Positions 49,369 to 61,925 of a stretch of DNA of 64,000 bases are shown piece after piece. Both the position numbers and the translations under genes were made by a program. The notes beneath the pieces are model-generated. The model searched no databases. It worked only from the letters and a program-made list of their open reading frames with translations, and was not told where the DNA came from. The stretch comes from Sialis fuliginosa (lineage: Eukaryota > Arthropoda > Insecta > Megaloptera > Sialidae), in assembly GCA_961205875.1 (NCBI GenBank), contig OY540813.1, forward strand, positions 8,961,001 through 9,025,000, written 5' to 3'. Position 1 is the stretch's first letter. Each line of letters begins with the position of its first letter.

Positions 49369-49692
49369 ATCAATTTTAATTTTTGTTCATAATAGGAGAA
49401 GGAGGTTTCGAAGGTCTTAGGGCATTTGATAGTCTTAAAGTTAATGATGTAAGCTATATTTAAAAAAAAGTTTGAGTCTGTAGGATAGCGCCAAGCTGAG
49501 ATATGAATTATTCAACTTATTTGTTAATTTATCAATTTTAATTTGTTCATAATAGGGGAAGGAGGTCTCAACGGTCTTAGGGCATTTGATAGTCTTAAAG
49601 TTAATGATGTAAGCTATATTTAAAAAAAAGTTTTAGTCTGTAGGATTGAGACATGAATTATTCAACTTATTTGTTAATTTATCAATTTTAAT
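49369..49692 (+). repeat. Tandem duplication, units of 162 and 150 bp
   Basis: Copy 1 (49369-49530) and copy 2 (49531-49680) start ATCAATTTTAATTT and share GTTCATAATAGG, GGTCTTAGGGCATTTGATAG, TAAAGTTAATGATGTAAGC and GTCTGTAGGAT nearly exactly. A third start, ATCAATTTTAATT, follows at 49681. Copy 2 lacks about 12 bp (TAGCGCCAAGC) near its end. Confidence 0.93.
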
Positions 49693-49734
49693 TGATATTT
49701 TCGGTGATTTTTTAACATTTTTTTAGGGGGAGAG

Positions 49735-49788
49735 AGGACGGAAAAATAAATCTCGTTCAGGGCGCCAGATTTGCTAAGCCCGGCACTG
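49735..49788 (-). mobile_element. Orphan hAT-like terminus beside the tandem repeat
   Basis: Read on minus it begins CAGTGCCGGGCTTAGCAAAT then CTGGCGCC, and inward CCGTCCTCTCTCCCCC. The style fits a hAT terminal inverted repeat. The tandem units at 49369-49692 may be its interior. No partner terminus was found. Confidence 0.4.
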
Positions 49789-52700
49789 ACTAGAAATAAG
49801 GAAATTTGCAGTTTATTTATTTATATTTTAAAAATCGTGAAATAGATAGTTACTCTGGAAGTTCCAAAAATATCCGCTCAAGTGCGCCACAATAGCTGCC
49901 ACTGTCATATTATAATTAAATGTATGTATGTGTTTTATTTGTGTTACTCAAAGTGTGACTTTTTAACAAATTACAATGATTTTATGTTTATCTTTTCTGT
50001 TTCATTAATCATTACGTTACTCGTACATCTTTAGTCAAGACAAAATTGGGTAAGTTTGCATTAAATATTTATTTTATTTATACTCTTGAGATGGATCGAT
50101 TTAAGAAAATACAATTATTAATAAGTGAGGTTATGTTTTCAAATGAACTTAAATAAGTAATCACTTTTTATACAAAAATATAAAAGTATAGTTTTGAAAA
50201 TTACCCCCATTTTTCGTTAAATGACAACGTTATTAATTAATACATTTTAAAAAGTTTAAGGGATGTGTATTTTATGGCCAAACCATTTTATTTTCTTCTA
50301 TTGCTTCTTTTTTTACTTAATTTATGTAAACTGTGTCAATATGTAACATTTTCACTTACATATCAATTTTCTCTAATTAAAAATTCAATTCTCAGTAAAA
50401 TTTCACTTTCTTAGAAATACCTCCAACTATAATTGATAATTGATACTAATAAATTAGAACCTGTATAAAAATATATTTAATTACATTGAAATAACGTGTA
50501 AGCAAATAAGTATATAATTGGTATTAATATAACATTAATTTGCACTTATGTAACAAATCTAATTTATTTTTGCAACGGTAATTATTAACTATATGTACAA
50601 TTTGCATTTAGTACCTATGTGAATTATGTCAAACCGAAGTTATTAAGCGATGTAAAAGACACATATTTTAAATTTCAGTGATTGAGCATTTCTGCAGCTG
50701 TTATTTATTTAAATAATTATTTTGTAATGTATTGCAAAGTCATTAGAAATTTCTTCTTGTTATTATTATGTATATTGTATTTACATATAGGTATTATGTC
50801 ATGGTTAGAGAAATTAATTTTCTATAATTTTTAAAAATACGTTATCATAAATTATAAAATATAAATAATTATATCGAATTTATTGTAATGTTTTTCATAA
50901 GATTTGCATTATTCGAAAAGCCCCTAAGAATAAGTTCGCGCCAATATAAGGTTAAAAGTTAATTGTTAAAATGCTATAGAAGTAAGAGAAAATATTTATT
51001 ATTATCAAATTTATACGACAGTTCTCTTTGAGTTTTTAACAGATATTTGCATGCACAGTAAATTGATTTTTACTGTTTTTATGCAAGGTTAGTAAATACA
51101 CTTTAGTAAATATACTTTATATATGTACCTTTATTTTTTCTTCCTATGCATGAAACTATAATGTATTTGCTATCAACTTGAGATAGTTTTTTTTTTATTA
51201 TTCACCCACGCTTCCTAGTCGCGTCTATTCCTACATATTCATATATTTATAGTCAACCGTTGGCTTCAATTAATTTTAGCCTAAGTCGAATGTCGGTTGA
51301 ACCTTAAATAATTTTTATGTATCCAAAAAATGATATAAAATTAATATTTCGAAGACCGCTGATCTTTTGCTGAGATATCTTCTATTTCAACATTGAATTC
51401 ATCAGAAGAACCCCAGAAAACATATATAAAGATCTACCCATCATACAATAATAAAAACAAACGAATAACGACATTGGCACGTGCAAGGAAATAAATACAT
51501 CCAAGCACAGGGACTGTAAGAGGATGAAGGAGAGATTTTTAAAGATCGGAACACTTGTCAGCGAGCGGCGAACAACAGCTGTCGCTAATGAGCGACCACC
51601 ACGCCACTGTTTTTATTGGTTTAATTAAGGTGGCGCTGGAGGACGCGGGGACAGGTTTTTGTTGTTATTGTGGTTTGTAATGCCTTCCCATAATAACAAC
51701 GCTGTCGTTGCGGTGTTCCCCGAGTCGTTAACTTAGCAAGACTTACCCCATTTTATGATCATGAGTATTCGTGTAATGCTCAAGAAATAGCTTATTTATT
51801 TTTTGCGAAATTTTATTATCGCTATATACAAAATACTGTCGCGTTTTTTGTAATTAACTTTTAGATACTGAATATCAAATGAGACTGTGTTAAGGCGGAA
51901 AAGCATGCTGTTTATGTAGCTGGAATTTTAGTGCATATGTTATGCAAAATCAGTGAAATTGCGAATTAACGAAATCAGAAAATTCTTGTTAGAAAATAAT
52001 CATAAATAAATGAGATAAAAATTAAATATTTTTAATTTAAACACAATATATATATATATTAATGTGTTTTTATCATGATTTTGACATACATATATTAGCA
52101 TCTAGCATTTACATGTCGTTATAATACTATTTTGGAATAATAATTGTAATTCCATTGATATGTGTCGACTTAAACATTTTTTTACTAAAAAGGAAGAATC
52201 AGTCTATAAATGTAATTAATTAAGTACAACATATACATATAATAAAATTATTAATAATTTGTACTTTTTTGATAATCCTGAATCTGATTGTTTTATAATA
52301 CTGAAATGAAAAAAACGAATGTAAAAATTATTTATAAAATTATATTAATTGGTAATTACGTATGTATATTGGTAGCTGCATATATTTAAATCTTATGCTA
52401 AAAATATAATATTAGATGCAATGTAAAATTTTTAGAAAAATGTTTAATATGTAAAATATACGATTAAAAATTAATCATTGTTTTTGTGTGATACCTTATA
52501 ATTAAAAATATTTTTTTTTAAATTGTTCAATATATACATAATTCGGTATGCAAATAAGTTTATATAAATAAAATTTTCAAACGGTCAGGCTATAATAAAA
52601 ATATATTATAACAAAATTATTCTCAAATATAATTTAGTATGAATTAATTCCAGTAAATTAAACATTTAATATTATCACATATAACATAAAATTAATAGAA

Positions 52701-52875
52701 CGAGAAATTTTTCAAAGCGTTGATAATAAAATTATATTAATTCCGAGGCCCGGTTTTATTTCACATAATTATTCTTCTTTTTATGAAAATGTTAATCAAT
52801 TTTTTTGACACCGTTATTGTGTTTCTTCAGTACTTCGCGACACAATGATTAATTAAATTTGTAAATATCACAGGG
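49789..52875. other. AT-rich non-coding stretch with an island at 51500-51735
   Basis: No gene was recognised. The island is the most GC-rich part (CAGCGAGCGGCGAACAACAG, GGTGGCGCTGGAGGACGCGG), with a CAGCTG E-box and TTAATTAAG. It contains a 13-bp stem-loop (51661-51673 with 51688-51700). It has no open frame of note and is probably regulatory, if functional. Confidence 0.4.
51661..51700. repeat. Short stem-loop in the GC-rich island
   Basis: GTTGTTATTGTGG pairs with CCATAATAACAAC at 12 of 13 positions across a loop of about 14 bases. Confidence 0.6.
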
Positions 52876-53415
52876 CAGTTGCGTAGCTTGAAATTAATTT
52901 GAGGGAGAATAAACAAAGCGACTTGAAATATATCTTATCTGGATTTTGATGGCATTTAATTATTTCTTATACAGAAAAAATTCTTTTAAATAAAATTCCT
53001 CAGTATTTACTTTTTCATGCTTTAAATATTTTGTAAATATTATCTTTCTCAATTTCAATGGGAAATATTGCAGATACAATGTAAGAAAAAATTAGTGAGG
53101 AATTTTACATAAGATTCAGAATAAGATGTATGTTTATCAAAGGTTTGATTAAATGTTAATTTGTATGAAAAAATGACCAGGGGGAAATTAGCTTTTCTTT
53201 TTTATGCTTCTGTATTTAAAGGTTGAGGAATGGAGGATTACAATTATTTTATAATAAATGGGAATATACATATAAATAATCTAGCCCCAATATATTATTG
53301 CTGAAAAAAACGTGGTCTACGTCAAAATTAGTTGTAGAGATAAAATTCTCATAAATATCATGGCATGACTGTCGTTAATATTATATTATAAGTTATATTT
53401 AAACCTACGCTACTG
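52876..53415. mobile_element. Diverged hAT-type element, CAGTGGCGTAG family
   Basis: CAGTTGCGTAGCTTG at 52876 and CCTACGCTACTG ending at 53415 match the ends of 16394-17557. The left end continues into GAGGGAG as in relatives. The flanking octamers (TCACAGGG, AGTTATTT) do not match, so this is an old, rearranged or chance pair. Confidence 0.5.
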
Positions 53416-53784
53416 AGTTATTTTAGTTAAACATTAGAAGTATTGTACAAAACATCAGAGTATCACAACAATTTTTTATAATAGCATAGATTTGTATCTG
53501 ATATTTTATTTTAATCACCAAAACACGTTAGATCGAGTAAAAAAGTTGACAGGATGATTAATAAGTGTACGTTTTATTTAACATTGGCGGCCAAGTGATT
53601 CCGAGATACAACGGCAGCAATAGTAGCTCAAAGTGTGCAAAGGTGAACGGGGATCTATCATAGTTAGTTCACGCTACCGTTACGCCCGTCACTTGCGCTT
53701 GTAGTCGCTTCTTTGCGAACACGAGGGGTGACAAAACATGCTATTTTATAATATTCTTAAATCTGGAGATAGAAATTACATCAT

Positions 53785-53880
53785 CTATATATGTCTATAA
53801 AGCTGAACGTCTCTCTGTCTGTCTGTACGTCCGTTAGTGCGCTTATAACTCAAGAATCAGTTATCCGATTTACGTGTTTT
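53785..53880 (+). repeat. Probable dispersed repeat with TCTG array
   Basis: It runs from TATATATGTCTATAAAGCTG through CTCTCTGTCTGTCTGTACGTC into TTATAACTCAAGAATCAGTT. The layout resembles the repeat at 63780-64000 (TCTG array, then a sentence-like CTACTGAACCG stretch), but they are not alignable by eye throughout. Confidence 0.45.
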
Positions 53881-56010
53881 TTTTTATTATTCATATTCGG
53901 ATCCCTCGGCTCGGTTGTTGTGTTTTGATCGTCAAATGTTTATTTTATTTTCAATAATTAACTTTTAAATTTTAACAGAACAAAAATTATATTTAATTAT
54001 AATATATTTATAATATATTTAATTTTTGTTCTGATTCGTTTTTGATAGGTAATTTATGTGTTGATTAGTTATTATAACAATAATAACTAATTATGTTTTG
54101 AACTTAATTCAACTATATTTTTTTTTAATCTTAAACTAAGCCGCTCGCGCACAACTAGTTTAATATTGAATTATAGAATATATATTTACCTATATAATAT
54201 GAATCTGATTGAAAATAAAAAGTAGATATATTACATGGAATAGATATTAAAATTTGCAGAATAAAATGATGCCTTAGAATTTAGAAGAAAAGATTCGAAT
54301 TAGATATAATGATTTTATGTTGAAACAAAAATTATCTGAAACCATATACATATATGTTTATGTCTGTTTTTGAATCGCGTGGTTTATGCTCTAAAGAGCA
54401 TATATCGCGCATTTTACACATTATGATAATACAGAATGCGTAGTGCATGTTTCAATGTCTATTTTCTATGGCTAAAACTAAAGAAATTGTAGCTCGTGAC
54501 TTGCTGATTAATAGTTTCCACTGGCATTAGATCTAAAAATAGCCATAATGTGACAAAAAAGTTTTCTTAGCTCATAACCTGTTATATAATAATATATAGT
54601 AAATACAATATACATATGTATGTGTATATTTGAATTCATTACCTTTGACTCTGAATTGTTAAAAAAACTGGCAATTTTCTTATCTCATGTATACGAATAT
54701 ATAATTGGCTGAACACATATAATTTTTTTAAATTGTCATAATGGATAAAAGAAAGAAAAAAGAAATGCTTAGTACTTTTTAATTACAATAATGTAGATTC
54801 ATTACCAAAGCTATTTTATTTTGTTATTGAATAAATTTTAAATTATGTCTAAAATTGTTAATCAAATGTGACTTATTTACATAATAATTTGTACATCAAA
54901 AAACACACATTTGTAAACGTTTATAAAAAATCACATCCAAATTACACCCGAATTTTAATAAACTTTATTTTTCAATTTAAAAAAGGACTTAATTAATTAC
55001 ACATTCTGTTTAATTTTTAATTACATTAATTAATGAAATGTACACATGCCCATTTTCATTCAATAATAAAGAACGATAGCCGCTGTTTTTTAACAAACAT
55101 AAAAAATAAATTTGAGTACCTACTAAATTTTCTCTATACGTATGTGATAATATGTAAGTAATAAATTATTGCAACAGTCTTATATTGTATATTTACATGA
55201 ATACTGTAATATATCGACATACTACTTGCCAAATTTACAGAATAATTTTTCAGATATTTTTTTTATTATTAAATAAACGTTGGTTTTAAAATTCTAAAAA
55301 AAGAACAAAACAGTATTATATTTACATCATGAAGATACTGAAAAAAATACAATTCAGAAATTCATAATCCCATACCAACATAAAAAATAAAAACAGCACT
55401 TCCACCCTCACATTCACAAACAAACAAAAAATAATTAGATCATACTTTCTTTGAGAACAAATGTTCAAATGAAATGAAACATATAAACAACAAACAAAAA
55501 GCATAGCATTTTATAAAACACATAAACATTCCCGGAATGTGTACAAAGTCCGTTGCATATTCCGGACGATCTCTTGAAATGGCAAAGTGCATAGGACGGG
55601 GAATGAGCAGTTCTATTCTAATTACTGGGCTTTGCAATAGCCGCCGCCCTGCTGCATTTAACATTCTATATTCCGCTTTGCCACTGACCGCGCGTGGCTT
55701 TCTATACCATTGGAGTTCTATCTTTCTGTGTGTATGTGTGTACTGTTTGAAATGTTACCCAACTGCTATTGTTTAACATGGTCACTGCCACATTTGAATG
55801 CATGTGGGTCTCAGATATAATTATTTAGGGTTAAAAATTAAATAACTTAACTCCATTACCCTACGAAGACCTGTGCAGAGTCTTTGGGATTCTTACAAAT
55901 TCAAGAGTTTATATTAATAATTATAATTATTAACATTTCCAAGTTTCTGTTGAAATTTCATACAAAATATTTTACTTATATTTTTACTTTATATTGTACC
56001 TACTTATATG

Positions 56011-56126
56011 TATAAGTCTTGAGGCTTCCGCGGTGATCTTGGCATGGATCTTAGCTTCTGGGTGTGATGAAACGTTGACCGATAACATGACCAAATTGAC
56101 GCGGCTTACACCCAGAAGCCAAGATC
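56011..56126 (+). mobile_element. Rearranged copy of the Penelope-like short element
   Basis: It starts TAAGTCTTGAGGCTTCCGCGG like the 59-kb copy, then contains an inverted copy of its own 3' end (56047-56065) followed by GATGAAACGTTGACCGATAAC and the normal 3' end (56108-56126). The two ends form a 19-bp near-perfect stem. The CTGATGA core and most of stem II are missing, so no ribozyme is expected. Confidence 0.78.
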
Positions 56127-57754
56127 TGTTGCTATATATATTTATATTAATATGTTTCGGGTCAAATATTTAAATTTTACTACACTTTAGAGTTCACATG
56201 AATGTTTATGATACATATTAATTAATATATTTTCATATTTCTTCAAACTTTATAATAAAAACATTTATTATATATTTTTTTTATTTAAAAAATAATAAAA
56301 CAAACTTTTTAATTATCGTTAAATTTTACATTAATAATTATGTTAGGCAAATATACTTTATAATGCAAAATAAATCTTTTTTCTTCAGTTTTTCATAAAA
56401 ATAAGTAAATTATCAATAAGAAGATATATCTGGTTTTATTATAAGTTATAATTAATTAAATTAAAATTAATTAATCTATTTATTTTCATAATATTTATAA
56501 AACAAAACATCCATACAACGAAGAAGCATTTGTATATTATTAATGTAATTTAATTAATTAATTACAATAAGTTAATATTTATTTAATAAATAATTATAAT
56601 ATAATAGTTATAGTGTTAAAATAAATAATGACCAAACAATATGTTTTACAATAACAAAAATTGTTTTTTCTTTATCAACGTCTTCGTTTTTTCTTCTTTT
56701 TTACTTGATACTTCATCAGTCTTCTTCATTTGGTTGTGTTCTATAAAATTACTGCGATTCTTCACACTTTCGCTAGTTTTAGTTTTCATAACTCTTTTTT
56801 ACAAAGTTTGGAATTGCTCCATTTAATTTGTTCGTCATTGCTCCACGAGCTTGACAAAAAAAAAATTTTTTTTAGGTTTGGTTCATATAATAAACAATAC
56901 GGGTGACAATAAGACTTTCTTGAGCATTTCTTAATTACATATATTTTAATTACATATCAGTTATAACTAATAATTAGATGAAATATAATATAAAAATGGA
57001 ATTAAACGTGAGCGTGATCTTTATATACTAAACTTAATGGTTCGATATTAGACATAAGCCCAACTGTCGGGAAGTGCAGAGAGAACATTATCTCTCCTCT
57101 TATAACACAATGAAACTACTGAATTTGAGATTAGCCCGTGTTCGTGATTATCCCAGTCGTCCCTTATCAATAAGTAGGAACTACAAGTAAGTGGGTAAAC
57201 TAAAAATGTCGTATAATCATTATGTGTATAAAATAGCATATTTGCACAAAACATACACATTAAATTTCAGTGTGAAACAGAAAACAATGAGGCAATATAA
57301 GTGTTAACATGTTCACAACAGCATCATGAATTGCACGCGAACAGTTTTCTGAAGTAAGTTTGAACGGAGTCAAGCTTTACTACCTGTGTTCAATTGTATG
57401 GGTGAAATATTAGGTTCATTTGTTAAATAGTTTGTGTTCAACTAAGGGTTCATTTACACCGTTGATATTTGTACGGACTCAAACAAGTTTAATATTGTTT
57501 CATCTAAACATTGCTATGTTTCAAACTTATATTACATAAATAGTTTCTTTGAAATTACCGTTTTGAGTTACCGCTATGTTTTAAAGAAATATTGACCATA
57601 AAAATATTTTTGGTTTATTATTACTGACAACAATCGTTAAAGAACATAAAATAACTTTTCTAATATAACTATTATTCATTAATTACTTTAATAATTTCAT
57701 AATAGGTATATGCAATGTCAAACATGTAATTACAATTGAATTTGGTCTCTAAAG

Positions 57755-58256
57755 CCTAGTTCAGACTAAGTTAGTTGTTTGATCAAGTGGCGAGTAACTT
57801 AGTAACTAAACGAGTATGAACAGACTTTAGTCGAGTATTATTAAAACCATTTAGTCGAGTCAATCCATTTTCAGACAAATCTGAACTCGATATATTCAGT
57901 TTAGTTCATTAATTATCGCAAAAATTAAAACAACTCTCTGTCATTCATAATGTTACAAAGTATTCTTTGGGATGTTTTAATTCTAACTCCTTGAGATGAA
58001 CATTTGTAGCTCCTAGTGTATCTCTCCTATTGAACCATTTTCTTATCCACATTATTCACCAACTTCTTCTAATATAGCCATTACAAATAAATAAATAAAT
58101 TTATTTATTTTTACTTTATTACGCTGTACACTGTTCATCTTGACGCACGGAATTTACTAATGTAATGTAATCCGGACACTTTTGAGTTACTAAAATATTT
58201 AGTGGTAAGTTAATCACCCACTACTCGATTAAAATACTAGCCTAGAGCAAACTAGG
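57755..58256. mobile_element. 502-bp TIR element with CCTAGTT ends
   Basis: CCTAGTTCAGACTAAGTTAG at 57755 is imperfectly inverted against CTAGCCTAGAGCAAACTAGG ending at 58256 (about 14 of 20 positions). Inner words AGTAACTTAGTAACTAAACGAGTA and ACTCGATTAAAATACTAG also mirror. An AAAT array lies at 58083-58115. It is non-coding. Confidence 0.6.
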
Positions 58257-61200
58257 ATTAAATAGTAGTTAATCTGTTAATTAATTATCACTGAATTATG
58301 ATTAAATGCAATATAAAATAGTAATTATTAATTAATTTTATACTTCTAAAGGACTGATATTTTTCTAAAATTCGAATGAGATGTTGCTGGCGTTGGAGCA
58401 CATTTTTGTGGAGTACACAATACACAAATAAATTAACTGTATAAGAGTATGAAGTTCTAGGACTGATTCTACCAACCTTTTATTTTAACTACCCTTAATT
58501 CATAAATATATTCAAAATCAAGCATTATCTAACATTAACAAAACTATGTACAATGTACATATATCCGATTACAAATTAAAATACAATAAAAACAAAAATG
58601 ACTAGAGCTTAAATGACACATTGCAGTTTTGCTACACATGCGTAATTAATTAAAGGTTATATACCACATTAATCACACACGATAAGTGAAATTGTTACAA
58701 TTTTACTACACCGTGAGTGAATTGTAACACAAACGTGCCATATCGTTGCCATTGCAATTGGTTATGTAACATGTGAATGTACTTTCTATACATAAAGTTC
58801 AATTGTAAATAATATATCGATTCGCTATCAGGTCGCTGGGTGTTGTATGCTCAGTTCCTCCGAGCTAAATCAATTATATTTATTTATATTATATTATGTA
58901 TTATATTTAGAAGAGATGTGAGAGCTGCAAGGATTCAGTAGAATTATTGTTATTAGAGAATATAATAATATATTGTGTAAGGGCAATAAATAAATTTATA
59001 CATATATGAATGTGCGTATTGAAGTTTAATGGTAAATATTTAATTGAAAATTTAATATCCAATAATATCTATCTTTGAATGTTTAATAAATTATAAATGT
59101 TTGTATTTATATTATGTTTAAAATTAATTATGATCGTAATGGATCTTGGCTTCTGGGTGTAAGCCGCGTCGATTTAATTGGTCGTGTTATCGGCCAACGT
59201 TTCGTCACACATTGCAGTGAACATATTGAGGGCTTTTATTCATATCAAGATCACCGCGGAAGCCTCAAGACTTGTACGACTGTAATGTTTACTAGTTAAC
59301 TTGTAACGAAATTTAAAAAAAACTATAAAAAACAAGTGCACTAATTATGTAATTTATATTAATATATTTTGTTCTAAGAAATTTACAAAAATTTTACTTA
59401 TTATGTTTTTTAATTTATGTTATTGGCTATGAGCTTAGCCTCTTAGTCATAGTTAAATTTTGCTATTGATATACAAAACTGAACAATTTTTATGATAATG
59501 AATTTTATACCCTGTACTACTGTACAGTTTATTTTGAATAGAGAATTAAAAAATCACAAAAATTAGAAAATTCATATCTAAAAAATTATTTCCTAACAAG
59601 TGTATTAAAAAATTCATATTTCAACGCCTCATACATATCAAAAATGTATAATTGGTCCAATAGCTAACTTTTTCATAAATAGATAATACAAAAATTAACT
59701 TCTTTCTTTAACTGTTATAGTTAAAACTTCATAATATATGTATTATTATAAATTTAAGACAGTTTCTTCAAACACACAGTAATTTTTATAAAAAAATAGT
59801 TTTCAAACCATAATCTCGAATGTGATTTGGATTGTTGTTTATAAGCTAATGAAACTGAAATCACGACTTGCATTAAATATACAAGTACCTACTCGAAACT
59901 TCGAACTGAAGTTCTGTAACAAATTTCAATGTTTCTCGTGTAGCGAGGTGTATATTTAATACATTCCTGCAGGAGCATTATTAACAGCATCACAAATAAC
60001 ACTTTTTGACTGTTGGATTTGTGTTTTGATACCTTGCTGCATTTTTAATTCATCCATAATTTATCTTGCTTTGACTATCTTTTAACTGCGTATATAACAA
60101 ATATACATATATGTATGTCCCGTAAACATACCGACAAACTTTCAAGAGTTGTCGAGGACATTAAAACAATCGCTTTTTATTAATAAACATATGTCTACAA
60201 ACAAGCCGTTTCAGCAGTAGAGCAAAAGAAAGACCCTCGCACAAATGTAATTTTAATTCAAAGTAAGCTGATCAAAAGTTGTAATGAGTATAACCTACAA
60301 AAATCCATAATTTCTGGTCCAGGGGACACCCAAAAATTATGTATTTATGCTTATTATTATTGTATATAATCGTATTTATAATTGTATTATCTGCATAGAA
60401 TTATAAAAATTAATTTAATTCCATTTTAATTTTAATTTTAATATTCGGAGCGGTGAAGGGATTTGTTGCCATGACGACTAATCTAATACTACTTTTTGTT
60501 GATTTGCTAATTTTTTTTACTAAAATATTTAATTAATTAGTAAACTATTTTATTATTTAAAATTTTATAATAAAACAAATATAATTTTAGTATCGTGTAT
60601 ATAATCGTATGGGCCACGAGTCCATAAAATTTTAGGTCTCATAATTGTCTTCTACCCGGATCTTTATATTTTTTACTGGCTGTATGTATTAATATAAAAT
60701 ATAAGAAGGAGAAAAACAATTACTTCTTTGCCATTGAGTTAGAAAATGGTCTGTTTCAATTATATGTATATTATTATACATATATGTTTAGAAAATATCT
60801 ATTTAATCATTTTTGCTTATGAACATTATACGTGAATTCTCAACTGGTATAGATTTTTTAAACTATTTCTAAGAATAAATTATCTTCAAGTATATAACAT
60901 TGTTAAAATTAATATTAATAATATTTGCGATTAAATCCTTATCTAATTATAAGTAAGATATGATCAAGAATCCGTGACTTACAATCAAGTTTCGTATAAT
61001 AATTGATAATTTGTAATCTTCTTGATTATAATAATCAATGTCTCATCTCATCAAAACCCCAGCTACATATATGTACATATTACCATTACAAAACACTAAC
61101 AATCTTTGAACTCAAAGTTGATAGACAACATACGTATGTTTATTACAAACGAACAGAATCTAGATTATTTTTTACAACGAGCTGTATTGGAAACTATCAC

Positions 61201-61265
61201 GGTTGCGTTATAATACATGGACTAACGAGCTCCCAATGAATAAATTAGTGTAGTAAACGATGCAG
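58257..61265. other. AT-rich non-coding stretch
   Basis: No gene was recognised apart from the repeat at 59142-59281. A mixed scrap CTGGTCCAGGGGACACCC lies near 60314. Frame 61003-61239 is unsupported. Confidence 0.45.
59142..59281 (-). mobile_element. Short Penelope-like element copy, minus orientation
   Basis: This is the most complete copy of the family. On the minus strand it runs from GTACAAGTCTTGAGGCTTCC through CACTGCAATGTGTGACGAAACG to ACACCCAGAAGCCAAGATC. GTAATG occurs on both sides (59136-59141 and 59282-59287), a probable short target duplication. The hammerhead core CTGATGA is degraded to CTCAATA, so it should be inactive. The 61-codon frame at 59114-59299 is read through this repeat and is not a gene. 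Confidence 0.8.
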
Positions 61266-61446
61266 AGAGCCAGGGATCTTCATGAATACTATGATCGTGT
61301 CGTGGCATTACACCCGCTCGCAAAAGAACACGTTGCGCTGGCGTCTCGTATTTTACGATGTTGCAGTAAGGAACTGACATTAATGTTTGCTTCGTATGTG
61401 TCTTTCGATGTTCACCCGCTGACAATTATAACCAATGGCGGTCTGT
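61266..61446 (+). other. GC-richer island, weak exon candidate
   Basis: The plus strand between GATGCAG and a GTAAGA donor is open for 60 codons, reading HEYYDRVVALHPLAKEHVAL and similar. The minus strand is open too (61425-61222). There is no pyrimidine tract before the acceptor. I recognise no family. It could equally be a regulatory island. Confidence 0.2.
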
Positions 61447-61550
61447 GTAAGAGGATATATTAAATTCAAATAAAAAAATTATATTAGTCTTGTATAACAA
61501 ATAGGTACTTATTTTATTAAAAACAAGTGATACTGTAAATAGTATAGAAA

Positions 61551-61925
61551 AACATCTGCCAAGTAATTAAATGTAAAGCACTTCCTCGTGCTAAATTCAC
61601 CAAAGGTAGTTAATTATTGAACAATTTAAATAAAAACTGATAAAGTGCTCAGATAAATTGGTTAATCATTTAATTTTTATACAATTTTACTAAAAAATAT
61701 TAGTTCGAAATTTTTCTTAAGACGCACTTGATTATTTTTTCGTATATTTTTAATTTTTTGACAGTTTCAATCTAAATCTAAATTTATGCAAACGTCAAAA
61801 TGACATTTAATATGTCAAAGTAAATAGGTATCAATTTAAAAAAAAAACAGGATTTTTAAAAGCCAATTGAGATAATAAACGATCACAAAGCTTCTCGTAT
61901 ATTCGACATTGCGAGGAAGCAAAAA
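61551..61925 (+). repeat. Dispersed repeat family C, copy 3
   Basis: It starts AACATCTGCCAAGTAATTAA, shares CTCGTGCTAAATTCACCAAA and TTATTGAACAATTTAAATAAAA with 35214-35578, diverges in the middle, and ends GATCACAAAGCTTCTCGTAT ... GCGAGGAAGCAAAA. Confidence 0.8.

Larger units (their letters stand above)
53416..57754. other. AT-rich non-coding stretch with islands at 53570-53740 and 55530-55720
   Basis: The islands are GC-richer. The second has open frames on both strands (55440-55664 minus, 55537-55776 plus) without motifs. An inverted pair CAGAACAAAAATTA/TAATTTTTGTTCTG lies at about 53978-54032. Frames at 56641-56826 and 57048-57260 are unsupported. Confidence 0.4.

Noticed and set aside
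59114..59299. 61-codon open frame
   Set aside because: It reads through the Penelope-like repeat at 59142-59281, and the sister copies do not preserve the frame.
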